DNA from: an uncultured Paracoccus sp.
Lineage (GTDB): Bacteria > Pseudomonadota > Alphaproteobacteria > Rhodobacterales > Rhodobacteraceae
Direction: 5' to 3'
NCBI RefSeq assembly: GCF_947496875.1
Contig: NZ_CANMEH010000006.1
Span: 124,001 to 188,000 of the forward strand
Length of the DNA: 64,000 nt
Shown here one piece after another: positions 42,133 to 51,144 of the stretch. How positions within the stretch are numbered: the first letter of the stretch is position 1; each line of letters opens with the position of its first letter. A program made the position numbers and the translations under genes. Under the pieces are notes generated by a model that made no database searches, had not been told where the DNA came from, and worked only from the letters and a program-made list of their open reading frames with translations.

Positions 42133-43352
42133 CCTGTCTGCCGCAGGGCGGCCTCGATTGCGTCGGCCGCCGCCGCCGCCCCGCCCGCCGCCGCGATCTC
42201 GGCCCGCGCCGGATCCAGGGCTGTGCGCCAGCCCGGCTCGCTCGTGACGGCAACCAGCGCATCGGCAAGCGCGGCGGGTGTGACCCGCCTGGCCGACAGG
42301 ATGATGGCGCCGCCGATCCGCTGCAGCCGGGCCGCCATGCCGTTCTGGTCGTTCCCCAAGGGCAGGGCGATCATCGGCACCCCGGCCTCGGCCGCGTCCA
42401 GTACCGTGTTCAACCCGGCGTGGGTAATGACCGCGGATGCGGCGCGGATCGTCGGCCGCTGGTCGAAAAAGCCGCGGATGTCGATCCGTCCCGGCGCAAG
42501 CGCCTGCAACTCGCGGACCTGCGCGGGGGACAGCCCGTCGCAATGCGCCAGCGCCAGATTCATCCCCGTGCGGCTGGCGGCCTCGGCAATGATCCGGAAC
42601 AGCCGCTGCCGTTCGCCGGCGATCGTCCCCAGCGAGGCAAAGACATAGGGTGCGCCATCGAACGGAACATCCGCGTCATCGGCAGCCGGGCGGCGGATCG
42701 GTCCGACCAGCGGCCCGACCGGCTGCGGTCGGGGGAAATCCAGGCCGCCGACCAGCTGGGCGATGGAACCGCCGGGCGCCACCCAGTCGGACGGGCGGTC
42801 CCGAACCGGCAATCCGTGATCGCGACAGGACTGCACCAGCGCCCGGCGCTGCGCCGTCATCAGCGCGTCGGACACCCGCCAGGCGCCCCTGGCCCGCCGC
42901 TCGCCGTCCGGTCCCGGGCGCCAGTCCCAGCCCACATAGGGGGGCGGCACACCCGGGTCGCGCCGCAGCGGCAGCGACATCGCCAGCGTGATCCGGGGGA
43001 CGCCCGCGGCCTCGGCGGCCAGGCTGCCGCCGGGCTCCATCTCGTCTACGGCGACCAGATCGATGCCCGCCCTGCGCAGCGCGGCCGGTCCGCCCGCCCC
43101 GTGGGCCGCGGTCGCCGCGGCGGTTTCCCACATCAGGCGGACAAAACCGCGCAGACCGCTCTCGATGCGCGCCGCCGCGGCAGGACCGGGGAAGGGCGCA
43201 AAGGACGCGCCTTCCCGCCGGGCATGGGGCGCCAGTGCCGGCGGCCCCACGAACACCGTGTCGTGCCCTCGGCTACGCAACACCTCGGCGAGCGCGCCAT
43301 GCACCGCCGCATGGCTGCGATAGCCCGGCATCATGAATCCGATCCGCGCCAT
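42129..43352 (-). CDS. crtX: Zeaxanthin (xanthophyll) glucosyltransferase
   Basis: This enzyme transfers glucose from UDP-glucose to the 3-hydroxyl groups of zeaxanthin or astaxanthin, giving polar carotenoid glucosides. It has 407 residues with the UGT/GT1 layout. The N-domain begins MARIGFMMPGYRSHAAVHGALAEVLRSRGH. The C-domain has PYVFASLGTIAGERQRLF and the UGT signature THAGLNTVLDAAEAGVPMIALPLGNDQNGMAARL. The ATG at 43352 follows the crtE stop by 4 bases. Its presence implies glycosylated end products rather than free astaxanthin only. Confidence 0.92.
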   Translation of the reverse strand: MARIGFMMPGYRSHAAVHGALAEVLRSRGHDTVFVGPPALAPHARREGASFAPFPGPAAAARIESGLRGFVRLMWETAAATAAHGAGGPAALRRAGIDLVAVDEMEPGGSLAAEAAGVPRITLAMSLPLRRDPGVPPPYVGWDWRPGPDGERRARGAWRVSDALMTAQRRALVQSCRDHGLPVRDRPSDWVAPGGSIAQLVGGLDFPRPQPVGPLVGPIRRPAADDADVPFDGAPYVFASLGTIAGERQRLFRIIAEAASRTGMNLALAHCDGLSPAQVRELQALAPGRIDIRGFFDQRPTIRAASAVITHAGLNTVLDAAEAGVPMIALPLGNDQNGMAARLQRIGGAIILSARRVTPAALADALVAVTSEPGWRTALDPARAEIAAAGGAAAAADAIEAALRQTG

Positions 43353-43356
43353 CCAG

Positions 43357-44322
43357 CTAGGCCGGCGCCGCCCGTGGCTCGGCTGGCCACTCGGCGGCCA
43401 TGTTCTCACTGCCCAAGCCGGGATTCAAACTGTGGGGCAGCACCTGGGCGATCAGCCGGTCGACATCGGTTCCGCTTAGCGTGCAGTCGGCAAGCGCCGC
43501 ATCCAGTTCGCTGCGCAGATGATGATAGTGGCGGACGGCGCCGGCCACGCTGCGCACCGCCATCTGCCCGCGCCGGGCGTCGGGCCCGACGTCGCGGCCG
43601 ACCGTCTTGCCGGTCTGAGCTTCGGTCGCAAGAACGTCCAGCAGGTCGTCGAAACACTGAAAGCAGCGGCCCAGCAGCTTGCCCGCATTCGCCAGGCGGT
43701 GGTGCAGTTCCGCCGACACACCGGCGATCCGGCCAACCATCGCGAATCCGCAGACGAACAGCGCGCCGGTCTTCAGGTCGTGCTCTGCCTCGATCCCCGC
43801 AGGCGACTTCTGCGAGTCGAGATCGCGCATCTGACCTTCGCACAGGCCGCGCAGTCCCGAGGTTTCGGCGAGGTCCCTGATCAGGTCGACCCGCAGCGGC
43901 GCGGGGATCGGGGCGGCGTCGGCGATCACCCGGATCGCCTCGGTCAGCAGCCCGATCCCGCCCAGGATCGCCGCCGCCTCGCCATGCTGGACATGGAAGG
44001 CGGGCGTGCCGCGGCGCAGGGTCGCGTTGTCCATGCTGGGCAGATCGTCGATCAGCAGGGATGCGGTGTGGACCAGTTCGCAGGCGACCGCGGCTTCCAG
44101 CACCGCGTCAGGGTCGGCGGACAGGCAGTCGCCCGCCACCATCATCAGCGTGCCGCGAAAGCACTTGCCCTGCTGGCCGACCGCATCGGCGAGCAGGACG
44201 GCGAGCTGCAGATCGGTGCCGCGCAACTGATCGCCAAGGTCGTGCAGCCGGCTCATCAGCCGGTCGCGAACCGGCGCGCCGGCATCCCCCGGACCGGCCG
44301 AGATATCCTTGTTGAATCCCAT
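43357..44322 (-). CDS. crtE: Geranylgeranyl diphosphate synthase
   Basis: This prenyltransferase makes the C20 precursor of carotenoids. It has 321 residues from the ATG at 44322. Motifs are GKCFRGTLMMVAGD, the first aspartate-rich motif LLIDDLPSMDNATLRRG (bacterial DDxxxxD form), HVQHGEAAAIL, KTGALF, and the second aspartate motif CFQCFDDLLD. The start is uncertain: ATG at 44334 has an ill-spaced ribosome site, and TTG at 44391 begins inside a palindrome. 44322 best fits family length, with AGGATG upstream. It opens the crtE-X-Y-I operon. Confidence 0.92.
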   Translation of the reverse strand: MGFNKDISAGPGDAGAPVRDRLMSRLHDLGDQLRGTDLQLAVLLADAVGQQGKCFRGTLMMVAGDCLSADPDAVLEAAVACELVHTASLLIDDLPSMDNATLRRGTPAFHVQHGEAAAILGGIGLLTEAIRVIADAAPIPAPLRVDLIRDLAETSGLRGLCEGQMRDLDSQKSPAGIEAEHDLKTGALFVCGFAMVGRIAGVSAELHHRLANAGKLLGRCFQCFDDLLDVLATEAQTGKTVGRDVGPDARRGQMAVRSVAGAVRHYHHLRSELDAALADCTLSGTDVDRLIAQVLPHSLNPGLGSENMAAEWPAEPRAAPA

Positions 44323-44374
44323 CTGCACCCGCATCCTGCCCGGTTCCGGGCCCCCGGGTTCAAAGTTGGGGCTT

Positions 44375-44393
44375 GTTTGCGCGAAATGCAAAC
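44375..44393. repeat. GTTTGC-N7-GCAAAC dyad upstream of crtE
   Basis: Perfect 6-bp half sites GTTTGC and GCAAAC are separated by GCGAAAT, centred about 60 bases before the crtE start and 60 bases after the next gene upstream. The position suits an operator for the carotenoid operon; a match to a named regulator was not recognised. Confidence 0.45.
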
Positions 44394-44436
44394 GGAACTG
44401 GTGCCGCCCGGGTCTCCTCGACCAGCCATGGCGAGA

Positions 44437-46215
44437 TCACAGCGGAAAGACGATCAGCAGCAGGGGGACCGCCACGGCCAGGCTGATCACCTCCAGCGGC
44501 AGGCCCAGCTTCCAGTAATCGCCGAAGCGATAGCCGCCCGGTCCCATGATGATGGTGTTGTTCTGATGGCCGATAGGGGTCAGGAAGCTGCAGGACGCGG
44601 CGATGGCGATGCCCATGATGAAGGCGTCGGGGTTGTGGCCCATCTCGTCGGCAAGGCGACTGGCGACCGGCAGCCCGATGATGACCGTTGCGGCATTGTT
44701 CACGATCCCCGACAGCACCATGGTCACGGCCATCAGCACCAGCAGCGCCACCCAGGCCGGCGCGCCCTGGCTGACGATCCCCAGCCCGGCGGCGATCTGC
44801 GCGGAAACGCCGGTGGTTTCCAGCGCCTCGCCCAGCGGGATCATCGCCCCCAGCAGCATGATGATGGGCCAGTCGACATGATCGTAGAGTTCCTCGATCG
44901 TCAGGATGCCCAGCAGGACATACAGGATCACCACGACGCTCAGCGCCGTCGCCATCGCGGCAAGTCCCGCGGTGACCAGCGCGATCGCGGCCCCGAACAG
45001 CCCCATCGCGAGCCACAGCCGCTTTTCCCGGGTCACGGCCAGCCCGCCGCGTTCCAGCACCATCAGATCGGACGGGTCCACCTCGTCCAACGCGTGTTCG
45101 GGCATCAGGATCAGCAGGACGTCGCCGTTGCGGATCCGCTTGGCGCCCAGCTTTTCGCGCAGGGTCAGGCCCTGACGCTGGATGCCCAGCAGCGTGCCCT
45201 GGATCCGGCCCTGGCCGATCACCCGTTCGGCCCGGCGGCCCAGGATGCGCGAGGTCTGGGGCACGACCGCCTCGACCAGCAGGCGGCCGGGGCCGTCGGG
45301 CACGATCTCACCTTCGTCGCCGGTCGGAAAGGCAAGGCCCAGAGCCGATCGGAACTCTTCCAGCCCGGCGGGTTCGGCTTCGATGATCAGCCGGTCGCCT
45401 GCCTCCATCACCAGCATCGGGGCGGTCCGGTAGTGGCGTGTGCCGCCACGCTCGACGGCCAGGATGACGACCTCTGCCTCGACCGCGGCCTCGGTCACCT
45501 TGCCGAGGGTCAGGCCGATCGTCGTGGATCCCTTCGGCACCACCAATGCCGCGACGTAATCGCCAAGCTTTTCGCGAATACCGACCAGGTGCCCGCGGTC
45601 CTGCGCGCTTCCCCGCATTAGCCGCCAGCCGACCAGGGTGATGAACGCCACGCCGGCCACGGCCACCGCGCCGCCCACCGGCAGGAAATCGAACATCTGG
45701 TAGCCCTCGCCCAGCTCATCTTGCCGGAACGCCGAGGCGAGCAGGTTGGGCGGCGTGCCGATCAGGGTCAGCAGGCCGCCCAGCACGGTGGCAAAGGCCA
45801 GCGGCATCAGGGTCAACGACGGGCTGCGGCGCGCCTTCTTGGCCGCCTGCAGGTCGATCGGCATCAGGATGGCCAGCGCCGCCACGTTGTTCATGAAACC
45901 CGACATCGCGGCCCCGACCGTGGCGAGCACCCCGATATGGGTCGAGATGGGGCGATCGCGGTTGGCCAGCTTCCTGGTCAGCAATGCGACGACACCGGCC
46001 CGCTGCAGGCCGGCCGTGGTGATCAGGATCAGCGCCACGATCACGGTCGCGGGGTTGCTGAATCCGGTGAAGGCCTGATCGGCCGGCACCAGCCCCGCCG
46101 TGACGGCAGCGATCAGCCCGGCAAAGGCCACGAGGTCGTAGCGCCAGCGATCCCACAGCATCAGCGCGATGACCCCGGTCAGTATGGCACAGATCATGAT
46201 CTGGTCGGGCGTCAT
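44437..46215 (-). CDS. SLC13-type anion permease with central TrkA-C (RCK) domains
   Basis: This is a 592-residue inner-membrane transporter of the divalent anion/sodium symporter (SLC13/ArsB-like) superfamily. About six N-terminal membrane segments include SGFMNNVAALAILMP and LIGTPPNLLAS, the duplicated substrate-loop signatures. Two soluble TrkA-C-like domains occupy about residues 205-385, containing AVVPKGSTTIGLTLGKV and GTLLGIQRQG. The second membrane half has SGIVNNAATVIIGLPV and LTPIGHQNNTIIMGPGGY. That central domain suggests regulation by a nucleotide or ion; sulfate/organic anion uptake is the usual role. The ATG at 46215 has GGGGGAC upstream. It is divergent from the Mfd-like gene. 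Confidence 0.88.
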   Translation of the reverse strand: MTPDQIMICAILTGVIALMLWDRWRYDLVAFAGLIAAVTAGLVPADQAFTGFSNPATVIVALILITTAGLQRAGVVALLTRKLANRDRPISTHIGVLATVGAAMSGFMNNVAALAILMPIDLQAAKKARRSPSLTLMPLAFATVLGGLLTLIGTPPNLLASAFRQDELGEGYQMFDFLPVGGAVAVAGVAFITLVGWRLMRGSAQDRGHLVGIREKLGDYVAALVVPKGSTTIGLTLGKVTEAAVEAEVVILAVERGGTRHYRTAPMLVMEAGDRLIIEAEPAGLEEFRSALGLAFPTGDEGEIVPDGPGRLLVEAVVPQTSRILGRRAERVIGQGRIQGTLLGIQRQGLTLREKLGAKRIRNGDVLLILMPEHALDEVDPSDLMVLERGGLAVTREKRLWLAMGLFGAAIALVTAGLAAMATALSVVVILYVLLGILTIEELYDHVDWPIIMLLGAMIPLGEALETTGVSAQIAAGLGIVSQGAPAWVALLVLMAVTMVLSGIVNNAATVIIGLPVASRLADEMGHNPDAFIMGIAIAASCSFLTPIGHQNNTIIMGPGGYRFGDYWKLGLPLEVISLAVAVPLLLIVFPL

Positions 46216-46485
46216 CGAGCAGGTCCCCCGTGGCCGGTCCCGCAGCAATGCCGTCCGGTTCCGGCGCTGTCCACCGGTGCGGTGCGGTCCCGCGGTTGTC
46301 CCGGCGCGCTGCGGTCAGCACAAACCGTCAAAGAATCGATGGCGTGTCCCGGCGGGATCAGCTAGCAGCCAGCGGTCTTTTCCCGGCTTGCGCGTGCGGA
46401 TCGGCACATCCGGCCGGCGGCCGCCAAGCCGCGTCGAGCGAACGGATGCACCGCGGCCAATCCGGCCCAGAGAGTGGAAGTCATC

Positions 46486-49400
46486 ATGGCCAGACCGACC
46501 GACCCGACTGCAGCCCCGCGTCTCGGACATGCCGAAACCGCCGTCGCGATTGCGGAATGTCTGACCGAAGGCGACGTGATCTATGCCGCGGACAGCGAAA
46601 CGGACGCCATTGCCGTTGCTCGCGCCCTGCGGGTTGCGGATCCACGCATCGAAGTTGTGCTGATCCCGGACAGTGACGCGCTGCTCAGCCAGGACGCCCC
46701 GGCCTCGCCGGCCAATATCGGCGCGCGCAACGCGGCGCTGGTTCGGCTGCGGCAGCTGTCCGCCACCCCCGATCGGAGTCCGGTTGCCTTGATCACCACG
46801 GGCGACGCGCTGGCCTACGCCTACCCCGCGCTGGCGGACATCGCGCCCGACCTGCTGACCATCCGCACCGGGGATGCGGCCGAGGCCGCGGCCCTGGTCG
46901 AGACCCTCGCGGAACTGGGCTATATCGACGACAACCGAGTCGACGAGCCCGGCGAGGTGGCGCTGCACGGCCGGGTCCTGGACGTGTTTCCCGGCCAGTC
47001 GGACAAGCCGGTTCGGATCGAGATCGAGCAGCGCCGCGTCGTCGAGATCCGGACCTATGATCTGGTCGACCAGCGTACCTTCGACGAGATCGACAGCGTG
47101 TCCATTGCCCCTCTCGTCGAGTTGCCGCTCGGCGATCATCGCGACAGCCTGCTGGACTACCTGCCGCAGGCGCGCCTGGCGCTGACCCCAACAGCGGACC
47201 GGCAACGGCGCCGCATGCTGACCCTGGGCACCGAGATCCTGGGCGAGGCCGCGGTGGTCCGGCGCCTGCTGCCCGACGCGGACTGGCAGCCGCGGGTGGC
47301 GGATCGTGTCGTGATCGCGCTGGAACGGGCCGGTGATCCGCCCCCGCGTTTTGTCGAAAGCAAGGGACCGGTGCGTGCCTTTGGCCGCGCGGCGAAGGCG
47401 GCAATCGCGGCGGGCGACCGGCTGGTCCTGCTGGGCAGCGGCCGCGACCTGCGGTTCCTCGCCCGCCGGGCCGCCCCGGTGCTGGGCCGCGAGGTGACGC
47501 CGGTGCAATCCTGGGCCGAGGTCACGGGCGCCGCGCCTGGCAGCCTTCTGTCGCTGCCGATCCCGTGCGAGCGCGGGTTTCGCCGCGACGGCGTTCTGGC
47601 CGTGTCCGCCGCCGACCTGCTGGGCAGCCGCGCCGAGCGGGAAGACGCGGTCGGCACCGGTCTGCCGACGATGCCGGACGCGGTGGCGATCGCCACCGGC
47701 GACGTGGTCGTGCACGAAGATCACGGCATCGGCGTCGTCGCCGGGATCGAGCCGCTGCCCGACATGGGCGACGGGAACGAGCCGGACGATGCGATCCGGC
47801 TGACCTATGCCGCCGACGGGGTGCGGCTGGTTCCCGTGTCGCAGGCGTATCAGATCTGGCGCTATGGGGCGGAACCGGACGCCGTCACGCTGGACCGGCT
47901 GGACGGGTCCGGCTGGCGCAAGCGGCGCCTGGAAATCGAGGCGGCGGTGGCCGAGACCGCCCGCGAACTGACCAGGCTGGCCGAGGCCCGCAAGGACCGG
48001 CGCGCCCCGGTGCTCGACCCCGACGCATCGGCCTATGAACGCTTTGCCGCCGGGTTTCCCTATGCCGAAACGCCGGATCAGTCCCGCGCGATCGAGGCGG
48101 TGCGCGACGACATGGCATCAGGGCGGCCAATGGATCGGCTGATCGTCGGCGATGTGGGCTTTGGCAAGACCGAGGTGGCGCTGCGTGCCGCCGCCATCGC
48201 GGTGCTGGAGGGCAAGCAGGTGGCTGTGGCCGCGCCCACGACCGTTCTCGCCCGCCAGCATGTCGAGGAATTCACCCGCCGCTTCGAGAATCTGGGCATC
48301 AGGGTCTGCGGCCTGACGCGCCTGACCGGCAGTGCCGAGCGCAAGGCGGCCCTGGCCGGGCTGGCCGACGGCTCGATCCAGATCGCCGTGGGCACCGGGG
48401 CGGTGGCCGGCAAGGGGGTCGCCTACAAGGATCTGGCCCTGGTGGTCATCGACGAGGAGCAGCGTTTCGGCACCGCCGACAAGCAGAAGCTGCGCGACCT
48501 GTCGTCGGGTCATGTCCTGACCCTGACCGCCACCCCCATTCCGCGGACGCTGCAGACCGCCCTGATCGGATTGCAGCAGCTGTCGGTCATCGCGACCCCG
48601 CCGGCCCGGCGGCAACCGATCCGCACCAGCGCGGCCACCTTCGACCCCGAGACGCTGCGGGCGGCCCTGCTGCGCGAACGGGCCCGACGCGGCCAGAGCT
48701 TCGTGGTGGTGCCGAGGATCGGCGACATGGCCGGCGTGGCCGCGCAGCTGAGCCGGCTGGTTCCGGACCTGGAGGTGCTGCAGGCGCATGGCAAGCTGCC
48801 GGCCGCGGACATCGACGAGGCCATGATCCGCTTTGCGCGCGGCGAGGGCGATGTGCTGCTGGCCACCAACATCATCGAGGCGGGGCTGGACGTGCCGCGC
48901 GCCAACACGATGATCGTGTACAGGGCGGACCGCTTTGGCCTGGCGCAGCTGCATCAGTTGCGCGGCCGGGTCGGCCGGGGCAACCGGCGCGGCGCCATGC
49001 TGATGTTCACCGACGAAGGCGCGGCGATCGCACCCCGGACATTGCGGCGGCTGCAGACGCTCGAGGCGCTGAACCGCCTCGGCGCAGGGTTCGAGATCAG
49101 CGCCCGCGATCTGGATCTGCGCGGCGCGGGCGACATCCTGGGCGACATCCAGGCCGGGCACGTCAAGCTGATCGGCGTCGATCTGTACCAGCAGTTGCTG
49201 GCCAACGCGCTGGATGAACTGCGGGGTCAGTCGGTTGCGCGCTGGGTTCCCGAACTGCAACTGGGCGTTCAGGGCCGGCTGCCGCCGGAATGGATCGCGG
49301 ACGAGGACACAAGGCTGGGTCTGTACATCCGCCTGGCCCGTGTCGATGACCGCGACGCGGTCGATGTGATCGAGACCGAGCTCGAGGATCGGTTCGGCGA

Positions 49401-49677
49401 CCTGCCCGAACCGGCCCGGCGCCTGCTGGCGATCACCCGGCTCCGGTCGGACGCGCGGACCGCCGGTGTGGCAAGGGTGGTGGGCGGGCCGAACGGCATC
49501 GCCTTCTATCCCTGGCCGGGCACGAAACTGGACGGGGCCGGGCTGGGCCTGCAGGACAAGGACGACTGCCTGGTGCTGGCCGAGGCGATCGAGGATCCCG
49601 AGCAGCGGCTGAAACGGGCGGCGGACCTGGTTTTGGCCTTGGCCGAGGCTAATGCCGCGCTGCCCGAGGCCGCGTGA
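46486..49677 (+). CDS. Mfd-like DNA translocase (transcription-repair coupling factor homologue)
   Basis: Mfd removes stalled RNA polymerase and recruits UvrA. This protein has 1063 residues, about 80-100 shorter than typical Mfd, with the shortening in the N-terminal UvrB-like region. The RNA-polymerase-interaction domain is recognisable from about 405 (GDVVVHEDHGIGVVAGIE). The translocase has Walker A GDVGFGKTEVALRAA near 554, VVIDEEQRFG near 655, TATPIPRTL, TNIIEAGLDVPRAN and QLRGRVGRG. The C-terminal TRCF domain (RVDDRDAVDVIETELEDRFGDLP) is present. It may be the only mfd or a divergent paralogue; a normal copy elsewhere cannot be excluded. The ATG at 46486 is preferred over GTG at 46474. 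Confidence 0.85.
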   Translation: MARPTDPTAAPRLGHAETAVAIAECLTEGDVIYAADSETDAIAVARALRVADPRIEVVLIPDSDALLSQDAPASPANIGARNAALVRLRQLSATPDRSPVALITTGDALAYAYPALADIAPDLLTIRTGDAAEAAALVETLAELGYIDDNRVDEPGEVALHGRVLDVFPGQSDKPVRIEIEQRRVVEIRTYDLVDQRTFDEIDSVSIAPLVELPLGDHRDSLLDYLPQARLALTPTADRQRRRMLTLGTEILGEAAVVRRLLPDADWQPRVADRVVIALERAGDPPPRFVESKGPVRAFGRAAKAAIAAGDRLVLLGSGRDLRFLARRAAPVLGREVTPVQSWAEVTGAAPGSLLSLPIPCERGFRRDGVLAVSAADLLGSRAEREDAVGTGLPTMPDAVAIATGDVVVHEDHGIGVVAGIEPLPDMGDGNEPDDAIRLTYAADGVRLVPVSQAYQIWRYGAEPDAVTLDRLDGSGWRKRRLEIEAAVAETARELTRLAEARKDRRAPVLDPDASAYERFAAGFPYAETPDQSRAIEAVRDDMASGRPMDRLIVGDVGFGKTEVALRAAAIAVLEGKQVAVAAPTTVLARQHVEEFTRRFENLGIRVCGLTRLTGSAERKAALAGLADGSIQIAVGTGAVAGKGVAYKDLALVVIDEEQRFGTADKQKLRDLSSGHVLTLTATPIPRTLQTALIGLQQLSVIATPPARRQPIRTSAATFDPETLRAALLRERARRGQSFVVVPRIGDMAGVAAQLSRLVPDLEVLQAHGKLPAADIDEAMIRFARGEGDVLLATNIIEAGLDVPRANTMIVYRADRFGLAQLHQLRGRVGRGNRRGAMLMFTDEGAAIAPRTLRRLQTLEALNRLGAGFEISARDLDLRGAGDILGDIQAGHVKLIGVDLYQQLLANALDELRGQSVARWVPELQLGVQGRLPPEWIADEDTRLGLYIRLARVDDRDAVDVIETELEDRFGDLPEPARRLLAITRLRSDARTAGVARVVGGPNGIAFYPWPGTKLDGAGLGLQDKDDCLVLAEAIEDPEQRLKRAADLVLALAEANAALPEAA

Positions 49678-49709
49678 GCCGCGTATAGCGCAGTCGGAAA
49701 GAGAGCGAG

Positions 49710-50522
49710 ATGACCGGAATTTCCATCGGTCCGCTGGCCTTCGATCCGGCGCGGTTCGGCGCCGTACTGGCGATCCTGCTTTATGTCAGCGTGGCGGAAC
49801 TGGTGTCCTGGGTGCAGCGCCGGCGCGGCCGGCCCGACACCGGCCTGTACTGGTCCACCCTGACGCTGATCGGCTGGGTCGTGGGCGCACGGATCGGTTT
49901 CGTCGCGGCCAACGCCGCGGTCTTTGCCGATCATCCGCTGGACGCGATCAAGCTGTGGCAGGGCGGCTTTGCGCCGGCCGCGGGCTGGATCGCCGGGGGG
50001 CTGGTCCTGCTCGTCGCGCTGCTGGGCGGGCAGCCCGGCGCATTGCGCACGACCCTGCCGGCCGCGGCCGTCGCCGCGCTGACGCTGCTGCTGACCGCGG
50101 CGTCGTTCCCGCCCCCGGACATCCGCCTGCCGGCGCTGTCGCTGCAGACGCTGGACGGCCGGGCGGCGCAGCTGGCCGGGCAGGGGCGACCGGTCGTCCT
50201 GAACCTGTGGGCGACCTGGTGCCCGCCCTGCCGTCGCGAGATGCCGATGATGATGGAGCTTGCGGCATCGACGCCGGACGTGCGGTTCGTCTTTGCCAAT
50301 CAGGGCGAATCCACGGCGCAGATCCGCAGCTTCCTGGCTGACGAAGGCCTGCCCGCCGACGACGTCCTGCGGGACAACCAGCAGCAGCTGACGGCGGAGC
50401 TGGGCGTCGCGGGCATGCCCAGCACGCTCGTGTTCGATGCCGACGGCGACCTGGTCGCCGCCCGGACCGGCGAGCTGTCGCGGGCAGCGCTCGTTGGTCT
50501 GGTCGATTCAGCGCGTCAGTGA
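49710..50522 (+). CDS. Fusion of Lgt-like membrane domain with TlpA-type thioredoxin domain
   Basis: This 270-residue protein has four hydrophobic segments in residues 1-135, with WSTLTLIGWVVGARIGFVAANAAVFADHPLDAIKLWQGGFAPAAGWIAGG, which resembles the middle of prolipoprotein diacylglyceryl transferase. The catalytic Lgt residues of the full-length enzyme are not all present. From residue 136 a periplasmic thioredoxin-fold domain follows, with WATWCPPCRRE (Cys171, Cys174) and the cis-proline in VAGMPSTLVF. It likely acts as a membrane-anchored periplasmic disulfide reductase for cytochrome maturation or lipoprotein-related substrates. It lies 32 bases after the Mfd-like gene and may be co-transcribed. 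Confidence 0.85.
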   Translation: MTGISIGPLAFDPARFGAVLAILLYVSVAELVSWVQRRRGRPDTGLYWSTLTLIGWVVGARIGFVAANAAVFADHPLDAIKLWQGGFAPAAGWIAGGLVLLVALLGGQPGALRTTLPAAAVAALTLLLTAASFPPPDIRLPALSLQTLDGRAAQLAGQGRPVVLNLWATWCPPCRREMPMMMELAASTPDVRFVFANQGESTAQIRSFLADEGLPADDVLRDNQQQLTAELGVAGMPSTLVFDADGDLVAARTGELSRAALVGLVDSARQ

Positions 50523-50546
50523 TCGAACGCCCCCCGGTGAGGCCGG

Positions 50547-51104
50547 TCAGGCGGGCACGGCGGGCGCCGGGTTGCGGGCCAGTTCGGCCGCCACATCGTC
50601 GTCGAGCGGCGTGTCGAAACTGTTCACGATGAAGCCCAGCACGTTGTAGAATCCCACCGTCGCCATGACGTCCAGTACCGCCTGCGGGCCCAGCCGGTCG
50701 TGAACGGCCGCGATGGTTTCCGGCGCCATCCGCCGCCGGGCGAACAGCTCGTCGACGGCCCCGGCGAGCAGCGCGTCATCGCCCTGCATCCGGTCGATCG
50801 GCCCGCGCTGGGCCGCGATGCGGTCGTCCGACAGACCGGCCTTGCGGCCCCGGACGACGTGGTGGGCCCACTCGTACTCGGCACCCAGATGGTGCCCGGT
50901 TCGCAGGATGACGATCTCCGACTGCTCGGGCGTCAGGACGCTGGACTGCACGACATGGCCGCGCAGCGGCGCCCATGCCGCCAACAGGTCAGGGTGATGC
51001 GCCATCGTCCGATAGACGTTCAGGCGCCCGGCGAAACCGTCGCGCAGATCGGCCGCCGCCTCGGGCCAGTCGTCGTCGCCCAAGGGTTGGAATCGGTTCG
51101 GCAT
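50547..51104 (-). CDS. Carboxymuconolactone decarboxylase-like protein
   Basis: This 185-residue all-helical protein belongs to the CMD/AhpD superfamily. Helix segments LRDGFAGRLNVYRTMAHHPDLLAAWAPL and LTPEQSEIVILRTGHHLGAEYEWAHHVVRGRKAGLSDDRIAA are typical. The position of the AhpD CxxC redox pair has no cysteines; instead GAEYEWAHH gives the Glu/His motif of hydrolase/decarboxylase-type members. A peroxidase role is therefore unlikely. The ATG at 51104 has an AAAGGATG upstream site; an in-frame extension to 51146 would overlap the divergent aminotransferase start. The substrate is unknown. Confidence 0.84.
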   Translation of the reverse strand: MPNRFQPLGDDDWPEAAADLRDGFAGRLNVYRTMAHHPDLLAAWAPLRGHVVQSSVLTPEQSEIVILRTGHHLGAEYEWAHHVVRGRKAGLSDDRIAAQRGPIDRMQGDDALLAGAVDELFARRRMAPETIAAVHDRLGPQAVLDVMATVGFYNVLGFIVNSFDTPLDDDVAAELARNPAPAVPA

Positions 51105-51144
51105 CGTCGCATCCTTTCGGCATCGTTTCAGAAGGTCCATGTGC

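Noticed and set aside
43519-45621. 700-codon plus-strand open frame over crtE and the SLC13 permease
   Set aside because: Antisense to two clear genes and crosses their intergenic region; no domain visible.
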